DNA of 55,720 nucleotides from the NCBI RefSeq assembly GCF_030929555.1, contig NZ_JAVFVT010000048.1, forward strand, positions 1 through 55,720. The letters run 5' to 3'. Of this stretch, positions 19,372 through 26,304 are shown piece after piece. The notes beneath the pieces were generated by a model. The model worked only from the letters and a program-made list of their open reading frames with translations. It searched no databases and was not told the origin of the DNA. Origin of the DNA: Paenibacillus sp. LHD-117. GTDB taxonomy: Bacteria; Bacillota; Bacilli; Paenibacillales; Paenibacillaceae. Both the position numbers and the translations under genes were made by a program. The number at the start of each line of letters is the position of its first letter. Position 1 is the stretch's first letter.

Positions 19372-19440
19372 TTTGACACCAACTTCCGAACAGACTTGAT
19401 TACCCCTATTATACGATTTCCTTACCCCATATGGAAATGA

Positions 19441-19489
19441 TTGATTGTATCGCTTAGTTGGTATATAATCAAGTTGTATCTACTAAGCG
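19441..19489 (+). promoter_or_regulatory. Recombinase promoter with flanking operator
   Basis: TTGATT (19441-19446) and TATAAT (19464-19469) are separated by 17 bp. A perfect inverted repeat, CGCTTAGT (19451-19458) and ACTAAGCG (19482-19489), brackets the -10. This fits repression by the divergent Xre protein. Confidence 0.65.
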
Positions 19490-19531
19490 TTACAATAATT
19501 CAGATTTCTGTAACGGTGGGGAGGAAACAGC

Positions 19532-20308
19532 ATGAATGTCATCGGTTATGTCAGAGTTTCGACACAAGGACAAGCCAAAGACGGTTATAGTTTAGCGTAC
19601 CAACAAGATGAAATCCGTTCCTATTGTCAGGAGCAAGGATGGAATCTGATGAACATATACAGCGATGAAGGTATCAGTGGGGCTAAGATAGACGAGGAAG
19701 CCCTTGAGGTGGACAGAATCGGCTTTCAGACGATGTTAGCCGCTATTGCCGCCCAAACCATTGATGCAGTTGTCGTCCTCAATACAAGCCGTTTATGGCG
19801 GTCAGACATTGTGAAAGTGTTGGTACATCGAGAGTTCAAGAAGCATGGGGTAGACGTTCGGAGCATCGAACAGCCGACATACTCCATCTACAAGAAAGAC
19901 CCGAACGATTTTCTAATCAATGGGCTGATGGAACTGCTCGACCAGTACCAACGGCTCGAAATCGCTCTCAAGTTAGGTCGGGGGCGGAGCAAGAAAGCCC
20001 AACAGGGCGGCTATGCCGGAGGACGAGCAACATTCGGCTACAAGGCTGAGATAGGTCAGAAGTGTATCCAAGTGGACGAAAAGCAAGCTAAGACCGTCCG
20101 CAGAGTGTTTGAACTAAAGGAACAGCATCCAACATGGACGCTGACAAGAATCGCAGAATCCTTGAATGAAGCAGGTTTTACGACCCAACAAGGCAAGAAG
20201 TTTACGAAAGTGCAAGTCAAACGAATATTAGACAGACGTGATTTTTATAGCGGTATTTACCGCTATGGAGATATATCAGCGGAGGGCTTACATCAAGCCA
20301 TCCTTTGA
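19532..20308 (+). CDS. Serine site-specific recombinase (resolvase domain plus recombinase domain)
   Basis: 258 residues. The N-terminal catalytic domain has GYVRVST with nucleophile Ser10, YQQDEIRSY, DEGISG, and the second catalytic cluster SRLWRSD. A recombinase DNA-binding domain follows (RATFGYKAEIG to the end). Large serine recombinases are usually 450-550 residues with a zinc ribbon and coiled coil, which are absent, so this is a short form. The final motif GDISAEGLHQAIL looks like a natural C-terminus. GGGGAGG precedes the ATG by about 8 bases. It sits with Xre and Rep, a set expected for a small integrated replicon or excisable element. Confidence 0.85.
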   Translation: MNVIGYVRVSTQGQAKDGYSLAYQQDEIRSYCQEQGWNLMNIYSDEGISGAKIDEEALEVDRIGFQTMLAAIAAQTIDAVVVLNTSRLWRSDIVKVLVHREFKKHGVDVRSIEQPTYSIYKKDPNDFLINGLMELLDQYQRLEIALKLGRGRSKKAQQGGYAGGRATFGYKAEIGQKCIQVDEKQAKTVRRVFELKEQHPTWTLTRIAESLNEAGFTTQQGKKFTKVQVKRILDRRDFYSGIYRYGDISAEGLHQAIL

Positions 20309-20435
20309 CGGACATTGAATGGAGATGCTTGCGTCCCACTGCGAACCGAAAGGTTAACGCTCGAACTGAGGTTGCACCCATTCTTTACCTACCGTCATAG
20401 CTAACTCACAAATCCGTAAACAGGGGTGAATCCTT
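20309..20435 (+). ncRNA. Candidate IS110 bridge RNA region
   Basis: There is no ORF in the 127 bp between the recombinase stop and the IS110 transposase start. In IS110-group elements the non-coding segment 5' of the transposase encodes a structured bridge RNA that pairs with target and donor DNA. Short complementary stretches are visible (for example GCGAACCGAAAGGTTAACGC with ACCGAAAGGT), so folding is plausible. Neither IS end nor RNA boundaries can be fixed by eye. Confidence 0.4.
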
Positions 20436-21680
20436 TTGTTGCACTATAAGCAAACGCATATCTATGTCGGAATGGATTTACATAAGGCTCAACATACCGC
20501 CGTTATCATCAACTGTTGGAATGAGCGGTTAGGCGAAATCCAAATCGTGAATAAACCGTCTGCCTTTGATGACCTGATGAAGTTCGTCATGAAGCATACG
20601 CCAAAAGGCTTGACCCCTGTATATGGGTTAGAGGATACGGGCGGCAACGGCAGGTCAGTAGCCGTTCACCTTGTCGAGAACAAGCAAATTGTCAAGGAAG
20701 TCAATTCGGCTCTATCTTACAATGAACGCATGAGTAATGCGACTACGCAAAAGAGCGACAGTTGGGATGCGTTCTGCATCGCCAAAGTGCTACTTGCAAG
20801 ACTAGATGAACTGCCGGATGCAAATCCACAGGACATTTACTGGACTCTTGGGCAGGTAGTAGCAAGACGAAACTCTATCGTCAAACATGCCGCTATGCTT
20901 AAGAATCAGCTTCATCAGCAATTAAGCTATCATTATCCGTCCTACAAGAAATTCTTCTGTGACATTGACGGGAAGGCGGCTTTAGCCTTTTGGGAAAAGT
21001 ACCCTGCACCGCATCATCTATCATCGGTGGGGACAGAGGAACTAGCTGAATACCTTCGCAAAGCAAGCCATAACACCTGTTCCACCCGTAAGGCGGAAGA
21101 AATCTTGGAAGTCGTCAGACAGGACGGAGCAACCGAGCGTAAACTTCAAGAACATCGAGATTTCCTAGTCGTTAGTATGGTTCATGATATGCGGAGAAGT
21201 CGGGAACTTATTAAGCAAGTTGAAGAAGAACTTCGGAAGGTGCTAGCCAAGACAGACTATAAGCTAGATTCGATGGACGGAATCAACATTGTGACAGCGG
21301 CGGAACTGGTTGCAGAAATCGGAGATGTTCGCCGCTTCTCTAATGCCGACAAACTAGCCCGATTCGCCGGAATCGCTCCTATCCGATTTAGTTCGGGCGG
21401 CAAGGGCAAAGACCAAGCAAGCGGTCAAGGCAATCGAGTTCTGAACAGCATCTTCCATAACCTAGCCGTTCAGCAAATCCAAGTCGCCAAGGGAAAGAAC
21501 AAGACACAGCGTAATCCACTCATGTACGAGTTCTACCAACGGAAGCTAGCAGAAGGCAAGACGAAAAAGCAAGCCCTCATATGCATCATGAGAAGGCTAG
21601 TGAACATCATCTACAGCATGATGAAGAACAAAACTGAATACAGGGCGGCGAGTCCTCTAACGGAACTCAAAGCCGGATGA
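20436..21680 (+). CDS. IS110-family transposase (DEDD)
   Basis: 414 residues. The N-terminal RuvC-like DEDD domain has Asp14 in YVGMDLHK and Glu66 in GLEDTGG, then SDSWDAFCIAK. A central coiled region follows. The C-terminal Tnp_20 domain has MDGINIVTAAELVAEIGD, FAGIAPIRFSSGGKG with the conserved serine block, and NRVLNSIFHNLA. The length is normal and the frame intact. The start is TTG at 20436, with GGGGTGA seven bases upstream. The element sits between the recombinase and an orphan toxin tail and probably truncated that toxin gene. Confidence 0.9.
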   Translation: MLHYKQTHIYVGMDLHKAQHTAVIINCWNERLGEIQIVNKPSAFDDLMKFVMKHTPKGLTPVYGLEDTGGNGRSVAVHLVENKQIVKEVNSALSYNERMSNATTQKSDSWDAFCIAKVLLARLDELPDANPQDIYWTLGQVVARRNSIVKHAAMLKNQLHQQLSYHYPSYKKFFCDIDGKAALAFWEKYPAPHHLSSVGTEELAEYLRKASHNTCSTRKAEEILEVVRQDGATERKLQEHRDFLVVSMVHDMRRSRELIKQVEEELRKVLAKTDYKLDSMDGINIVTAAELVAEIGDVRRFSNADKLARFAGIAPIRFSSGGKGKDQASGQGNRVLNSIFHNLAVQQIQVAKGKNKTQRNPLMYEFYQRKLAEGKTKKQALICIMRRLVNIIYSMMKNKTEYRAASPLTELKAG

Positions 21681-21687
21681 TATAATA

Positions 21688-21720
21688 GGTGGTAATTGGA
21701 AATCAGTTACCACCTTTTCT
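21688..21720 (+). terminator. Terminator after IS110 transposase
   Basis: GGTGGTAA (21688-21695) and TTACCACC (21707-21714) form a perfect 8-bp stem followed by TTTTCT. Confidence 0.75.
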
Positions 21721-21747
21721 ATAAGAGATTTTAAGATTACAACTTAG

Positions 21748-22035
21748 GGGACGGGAAATGCTTTCAATGCCGCGAAAAGCGGAGGAAAGCACTCTGGCTT
21801 TTATAATCAGTATGTTGGCAAATCAAATGAAGAAATTCAAAAAGGTATACAATCACTTGATAAACAAATAGCCGAGCATCAAGATAAGATTCGCAATCCT
21901 GAGGCGCACATACCTAATTTCAGGGATTTAGACCCAAGGCAACAGGAAGCACTAATAAATAAAAAGTGGCCATCAGACATTCAAAGACAGATGGAACAAA
22001 AAGAAATTCTTGAAGACATTTTAAGGAGTAGATGA
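21748..22035 (+). pseudogene. Orphan polymorphic-toxin C-terminal tail
   Basis: The frame is open from just after a TAG (21745) to a TGA at 22033-22035, with no start codon in a proper context. The 95 residues include AAKSGGKHSGFYNQYVGK, then EIQKGIQSLDKQIAEHQDKI, then LDPRQQEALINKKWP and SDIQRQMEQKEILEDIL. I recognise this pattern from memory as a recurring C-terminal tip of RHS-type toxins. The missing RHS core and the IS110 element directly upstream mark it as a displaced toxin tip or insertion-truncated gene. The small immunity-like gene that follows supports this reading. Confidence 0.65.
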
Positions 22036-22037
22036 AA

Positions 22038-22271
22038 ATGGATAAACAGCTAAAAGATTTTCTAGGCGATTTAATTACACTTATTCATGAGAAGTACAAC
22101 GAAACGTTGGTTGTGCCTGTAGACGAAAGTGCCGAGGATAAATGTTACAGGTTGGGTTCAAATTTTGCATATTACGATGTCTTAGATTTAGTGGAGTCTC
22201 AATTATTATCACAAGGTTTTGATTCTGATTCTTTCGAGAAAATTTCACCAATACTAGGTGAAAAAATCTAA
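22038..22271 (+). CDS. Immunity-like protein paired with the orphan toxin tail
   Basis: 77 residues, acidic, beginning MDKQLKDFLGDLITLIHEKYNE; family not recognised. The upstream ATG at 22032 overlaps the toxin-tail stop (ATGA), which would couple translation, but AAGGAG (22023-22028) is better spaced (9 bases) from the ATG at 22038. The role as cognate antidote is inferred from position directly after a toxin tip. It is followed by a strong terminator. Confidence 0.6.
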   Translation: MDKQLKDFLGDLITLIHEKYNETLVVPVDESAEDKCYRLGSNFAYYDVLDLVESQLLSQGFDSDSFEKISPILGEKI

Positions 22272-22281
22272 ATTGTGACTT

Positions 22282-22321
22282 GACTCTGATAGAGGTAATT
22301 TTACCTCTTCAGAGTCTTTTT
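22282..22321 (+). terminator. Terminator after immunity gene 2
   Basis: GACTCTGA-t-AGAGGTAA and TTACCTCT-t-CAGAGTC form a long near-perfect stem, followed by TTTTT. Confidence 0.85.
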
Positions 22322-22324
22322 CAT

Positions 22325-22841
22325 TGGGCGGCTACCCAGTACGGAATGAACCCATCATTCAACCAATAACACATATAACCCATTTATTACCCGTATAAAG
22401 ATTTCTCCAATTCGTGTGTACGCACGTAAATGCTTGAAGTTTATACCCTAAATAACGCTATTACGTTACAATGTACAGGTCGATTATGGTTAGATACCAC
22501 CATGATTGACCTGTTTTTAGTTATCTTCGTTTTCTTGCGTTTTTTCAAAATCCATCGCAACTATAGAATATGCCGCTCCGATAGAGATGATGGAAAGGCA
22601 ATGAATCGCATCTTCTAGGATGGATGGTACGACAATTAAGAGTAAGGGTGGTGAAGTTGAATAATTTTGATTATGTCCGCAACAAAACTGAACATAATAG
22701 CGATAGTTACGACGAAGAAAGCAATCTGGTGACGACCAGTTTACATAAAGAGTAGGTCATGTAGTAAGGCTAGCCTCCCACTCCCTCATCAACATAATAC
22801 CAGCGGCAAATCCGTTAAAAGTTTTGCCAGTGGGGGAACGC
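22325..22841 (+). repeat. Conserved spacer copy 2 (Rep leader element)
   Basis: Aligns with copy 1 over its whole length with scattered substitutions and small indels. It keeps the GAATGA/TCATTC hairpin, the ACAGGTC...GACCTGT stem (22475-22517), and the CCCACTCCCTC and GGCAAA/TTTTGCC leader elements. There is no protein gene of its own in this 517-bp stretch. Confidence 0.8.
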
Positions 22842-23003
22842 ATGAATAACGTGTAGCTTTCCATTGACAACGTTGCTATTGAATATCATGGAGTGACAGT
22901 GAACTTCTACAATCAACTCGCACTGTCTTTTCGGGACTGGTTTGATGTTAAGCCTGTCATGCGCCATAAAGGGTATGATTACCATAGGAATTTGAGAATG
23001 ATT
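22842..23003 (+). pseudogene. Second Rep relic, 5' fragment with nonsense codon
   Basis: Closely similar to 18340-18500 at DNA level (TTGCTATTGAATATCATGG, CTGTCTTTTCGGGACTGG), but codon 5 is TAG (22854-22856) and homology stops near 23000, where a different coding tail begins. Only about 50 codons of Rep remain. Confidence 0.75.
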
Positions 23004-23057
23004 GGAATTTATCAAAAATCAAGGAAAAGTGTAAATGAATCATTGGGATTAAAGTGA
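23001..23057 (+). pseudogene. Short orphan toxin tail (tentative)
   Basis: After Rep homology ends, a frame reads IGIYQKSRKSVNESLGLK to a TGA at 23055-23057, directly before the ribosome site of the next immunity-like gene. It may be the last residues of a toxin whose front was replaced by the Rep spacer. It is too short to identify. Confidence 0.3.
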
Positions 23058-23070
23058 GAGGAGGTTTCAA

Positions 23071-23382
23071 GTGGTTAGAATCGTAAAGCACATCGCTAAT
23101 GATGGAAGAGTTGATTTTGAGTTTGTCGGGTTTGAGTTATGGGATGATTTTTATACTTTAACAAATATCCTTAAAACCCAGATGGACGCAAAAGTTGTTG
23201 AAAAACTTGAGGGAATATATTCAAGATACTGGACTTTTGAAATTAACAATATTCCGTTTAAGTTGATGTACCATGAGGACACGGGCTATTGCCTATGTCC
23301 GATTAAAAGTAGCGCAGATGATATTATTTTTATGGAGAACCTAGCTCATAAAATGTTACCGTTAGTAAGTAAATCCTTGTAA
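23071..23382 (+). CDS. Immunity-like protein 3
   Basis: 103 residues, GTG start preceded by GAGAGGAGG. It contains VDFEFVGFELWDDFYTLTNIL, YSRYWTFEINNIPFKLMYHEDTG and CLCPIKSS, with the mixed alpha/beta look of many small immunity proteins. I do not recognise the exact family. Position (after a toxin-tail remnant, before a CCTTG/CAAGG terminator and spacer copy 3) is the basis for the call. Confidence 0.55.
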   Translation: MVRIVKHIANDGRVDFEFVGFELWDDFYTLTNILKTQMDAKVVEKLEGIYSRYWTFEINNIPFKLMYHEDTGYCLCPIKSSADDIIFMENLAHKMLPLVSKSL

Positions 23383-23405
23383 TAATAACAATGATTAATT
23401 TTGAG

Positions 23406-23440
23406 CCTTGGTAGGCTTCGCGCCCTTCAAGGTTCTTTTC
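23406..23440 (+). terminator. Terminator after immunity gene 3
   Basis: CCTTG-gta-GG-cttcgcg-CC-ctt-CAAGG with TTCTTTTC after it. It belongs to the same hairpin family as 17790 and 34456. Confidence 0.65.
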
Positions 23441-23444
23441 TGTG

Positions 23445-23594
23445 GTGGGGCTCCCCAGTGCCGAATGAAGCCATCATTCAACCAATAACACATCTAAACC
23501 ATGTAGTGCCCGTATAAACGCACGTCATGCTTTACTCTTTTATTACCTAAATAACGCTATACCGATACATTAAACAGGTCGATTATGGTCAGAT
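23445..23594 (+). repeat. Conserved spacer copy 3, truncated
   Basis: Matches the first part of copies 1 and 2 (GTGGGGCTCCCCAGTGCCG, GAATGA/TCATTC, CCTAAATAACGCTATACCG, ACAGGTCGATTATGGTCAGAT) and stops abruptly inside the large stem, keeping only its left arm. The break marks the right edge of the AT-rich island against the GC-rich signalling operon. Confidence 0.8.
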
Positions 23595-23599
23595 TCTAA

Positions 23600-23625
23600 G
23601 GCTAGCCGCCAAATTGACGGCAGCC
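23600..23625 (-). terminator. Probable terminator of the H-NOX signalling operon
   Basis: Hairpin GGCTGCCG/CGGCTAGCC read on the minus strand, immediately after the stop of the last gene. It has only a weak T-run (TTAG). Confidence 0.45.
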
Positions 23626-24018
23626 CTAATCCGCCGCGCTCCTCACTCCGCCCCCGCGCCCCAGCAGCGCCCCGATCTTCTCCAGCAGCCGCGACCATTC
23701 GACCGGCTTGGTGTCGAAGTCGTCGCAGCCGGCTTCGAAGGCGCGGTCGCGGTCGCTCGTCATGGCGTGGGCGGTCAGCGCGATAACCGGGATGTGGCGC
23801 GTCTCCGGATCGGCCTTCAGCGCGCGCGTCGCGTTCCAGCCATCGACGACCGGCAAGCTCATGTCCATGAGGATGAGGTCCGGCTGACGCGACTTCGCGA
23901 GGTCAATGCCATGCTGTCCGTCCACCGCCATCTCCACGTCGAAGCCCTTGCGAATCAGGCGGCGCGACAGCATGTCACGGTTCATTTCGTTGTCTTCCAC
24001 GAGCAGTATGTTAGGCAT
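23626..24018 (-). CDS. Single-domain response regulator (CheY-like)
   Basis: 130 residues, one receiver domain: acidic pair in LLVEDNEMN, phospho-acceptor Asp in LILMDMSLP, Thr in VIALTAH, Lys in FDTKPVEW. There is no output domain. The ATG at 24018 follows AGGAGG by 9 bases and overlaps the kinase stop by 8 bp. It could be a phosphate shuttle or sink for the hybrid kinase, or it could signal by protein contact. Confidence 0.88.
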   Translation of the reverse strand: MPNILLVEDNEMNRDMLSRRLIRKGFDVEMAVDGQHGIDLAKSRQPDLILMDMSLPVVDGWNATRALKADPETRHIPVIALTAHAMTSDRDRAFEAGCDDFDTKPVEWSRLLEKIGALLGRGGGVRSAAD

Positions 24019-25768
24019 AGTCACCATCCTCCTCCGCTGTTCCCGATGACAGGGCGATCAGCTGATGAATTTCCTGCACAAGCTCTTCGCGATTCAACTG
24101 CCCTTTGCTTACGATGTTTTTGGCGTAGCCGCTCAGCCTGTCCCGATCCTCTTCCGTGATCGTCTTCGCGGTGACGATGACGACCGGAATCGTCCGCCAC
24201 TCCTCATGCTCCCGCAGCACCTTCACGAATTCGAACCCATCCATCTCCGGCATCATGAGATCAAGCAAAATCAAGCTCGGCGCTTCCCGCCGAACGCAAT
24301 CGAGCGCGAGATTGCCGTTGCCGGCCTGCATGACGCGGAAGCCTTCCTTGCGAAGAAGCTTCGTCATCATGTCGGAGGTCAGCGCGTCGTCTTCGATGAC
24401 GAGTACCGAGTGGGCCTGCCGCCGCTCATCGGGAACATACTTCTCGATGATGGAAACCAGCCTGTCCCGATGGACCGGCTTCGTGACGAATTCGGAAGCG
24501 CCCATCGCATAAGCCAGCTGCTTATCTTCCAGCATCGAAATCATGACGACCGGAATATGCGCGAGCTCTGGATCGTTCTTGAGCATCGTCAGCACGTTCC
24601 AACCGTCCATGCCCGGCATGAGCACGTCGAGCGAAATAACGGCGGGCCGCAGCAGCTTCGCGAGCCGGATGCCTTCCTGCCCCGATTGGGCCAGCGTTAC
24701 GTTCCATTCCGCATTGCCCAAATAGCGCTGCATCAGCCCGAGCATGGCCGGATCGTCATCGATAACGAGCACCGTGCCGACGCCGGACACGCCTTCATCG
24801 GCGCCGGCCGCGCGATCCCGCGAGCGCGGCGGCATGACCGCCACGTTCGGCTCCGATTCCGACGCCTCCACCAAGGGAAGCCAGACCGTGAAGACGGAGC
24901 CAACGCCAGCCTTGCTGTCGAGGCGGATCGTGCCGCCGAGCATGGTGCACAGGTTCTGGCTGATGGCAAGCCCGAGTCCGGTCCCGCCGAACTTCCGGGT
25001 CGTGGAGGAGTCCGCCTGCTTGAACGCCTGGAATACGTCGGCCGCCTGCTCGGGCGTCATGCCGATGCCGGTGTCGCGCACGCGGAAGGTGATGCCCGGC
25101 ACGCCTTCCTCGCTCTCGTAAACGACGGACAAGGTAACCGTCCCGTCCTCCGTGAACTTCGCGGCATTGCTGATGATGTTCAGCAAGATCTGCCTCAGCT
25201 TCGTTGCGTCCGAATGAATCCGTCCGTCCGGATAGTCCACGGCGAGCCGGTTGCGGTTCGACGCCATCAGCGGCTCCGCGGTGGCGACGATGTCTCCGAT
25301 CAGGGAAGGCAGCTCGATCGGCTCGTAATACAGCTCCATTTTGCCGGCTTCGATCTTGGACAGATCCAGGATGCTGTTGATCAGCGTGAGCAGGTGACGG
25401 CCTGCCGTGTGGATCTTGTGCAGATCGTCCGAGAAGGCGGCTTCGCCCATCTCGTCGGCTTCTTCCTTCAACATCTCGCTGTAGCCGATAATCGCGTTCA
25501 GCGGCGTGCGCAGCTCATGGCTCATATTGGCGAGGAACTGGCTCTTGATCTGGCTCGCTTCGATGGCTTCGTCGCGGGCTTGGGACAGCTCCTGCGTACG
25601 TTCCTTCACGAGTTCTTCCAACTGATCGTTCAATTGCCGGAGCTCTTGATTTACGTAATAAATCTCGCGGGTTTTCTCCTCGGCGATCCGCTCCGCTTCC
25701 TTGCGCGCGCGTTTTTCCCGTTCCAGCTGCCTGCGGAGTACCTCAATGTCGTCTGTCAATCCGCTCAC
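24011..25768 (-). CDS. Soluble hybrid histidine kinase with two receiver domains
   Basis: 585 residues, no membrane segment. An N-terminal coiled coil (about 1-70) leads to HisKA with His84 in FLANMSHELRTPLN, then HATPase_c (N-box NIISNAAKF, DTGIGM, GGTGLGLAIS). Two receiver domains follow: VLVIDDDPA with Asp in ISLDVLMPGMDG, and VLVIEDDAL with Asp in LLDLMMPEMDG. It lacks its own sensor domain. Its start overlaps the H-NOX stop by 4 bp, so H-NOX is the probable sensory subunit, as in the known HnoX/HnoK pairs. Its coiled coil and HisKA closely resemble those of the MHYT kinase at 27.9 kb, pointing to gene duplication. Confidence 0.92.
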   Translation of the reverse strand: MSGLTDDIEVLRRQLEREKRARKEAERIAEEKTREIYYVNQELRQLNDQLEELVKERTQELSQARDEAIEASQIKSQFLANMSHELRTPLNAIIGYSEMLKEEADEMGEAAFSDDLHKIHTAGRHLLTLINSILDLSKIEAGKMELYYEPIELPSLIGDIVATAEPLMASNRNRLAVDYPDGRIHSDATKLRQILLNIISNAAKFTEDGTVTLSVVYESEEGVPGITFRVRDTGIGMTPEQAADVFQAFKQADSSTTRKFGGTGLGLAISQNLCTMLGGTIRLDSKAGVGSVFTVWLPLVEASESEPNVAVMPPRSRDRAAGADEGVSGVGTVLVIDDDPAMLGLMQRYLGNAEWNVTLAQSGQEGIRLAKLLRPAVISLDVLMPGMDGWNVLTMLKNDPELAHIPVVMISMLEDKQLAYAMGASEFVTKPVHRDRLVSIIEKYVPDERRQAHSVLVIEDDALTSDMMTKLLRKEGFRVMQAGNGNLALDCVRREAPSLILLDLMMPEMDGFEFVKVLREHEEWRTIPVVIVTAKTITEEDRDRLSGYAKNIVSKGQLNREELVQEIHQLIALSSGTAEEDGDYA

Positions 25769-26304
25769 CCCGCTTTGGTCAGAACGAACCGGGCGGACGT
25801 GCCGTCCGTCAGATTGTCTCTTCGCAGTTCGATTCGTTCCCCGTAATGCTCGATGCAGCCCAAGATGAGTCCTTCGGCAAGGTCGGCGAACGGTCTCGCG
25901 GAGCGGTAGATCATGATGAGCTGGCCGGGGACGGATGCGTCGAATTCGAAGGAAGGAAGCTCGGCTCCCGGATACAGCTTGCGTACTTCAACGTGGATAT
26001 AGCTGTCCACCCGCTGCAGGAAATCGAATACATTCACGTTTTCTTCCATGAAATAAGGATGTTTCTCTACCAAATAGCTGAACAAATAGTGTCCGAACGT
26101 CTGGACGAGGTCGGCTACGGGGATACCCGTTCGGTCGCTGAGCTGCACGACGAGCGCGATGATCTCTTGGTGGCCGTACGTGCCGACCGTCGTGTAGCTG
26201 CCGCCCGAGGGCAGATCCGCCGCGACGATAATATCGTCCGCTAGCGAGAGCGAGAACTTGCTCTCCACCATTTCCAGAAACGTTGTAAAAATCATGCCTT
26301 TCAT
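25765..26304 (-). CDS. H-NOX heme nitric-oxide sensor
   Basis: 179 residues, the full length of a stand-alone H-NOX domain. It starts with the typical MKGMIFTTF. Proximal heme ligand His104 is in DSYIHVEV, followed by LYPGAELP. The heme propionate motif YxSxR is Tyr133-Arg-Ser-Ala-Arg137. The position equivalent to the distal Tyr of oxygen-binding H-NOX proteins appears to be Leu142, so selective NO binding is predicted (inference from family knowledge). ATGA overlap with the HD-GYP gene upstream and 4-bp overlap with the kinase downstream indicate one operon. Confidence 0.93.
   Translation of the reverse strand: MKGMIFTTFLEMVESKFSLSLADDIIVAADLPSGGSYTTVGTYGHQEIIALVVQLSDRTGIPVADLVQTFGHYLFSYLVEKHPYFMEENVNVFDFLQRVDSYIHVEVRKLYPGAELPSFEFDASVPGQLIMIYRSARPFADLAEGLILGCIEHYGERIELRRDNLTDGTSARFVLTKAG

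Noticed and set aside
24065..25846. A 593-codon plus-strand ORF opposite the hybrid kinase
   Set aside because: It is the complement of a GC-rich, strongly biased real gene. The protein is His/Arg-rich without any domain and has no ribosome site, while the minus strand has full kinase motifs.
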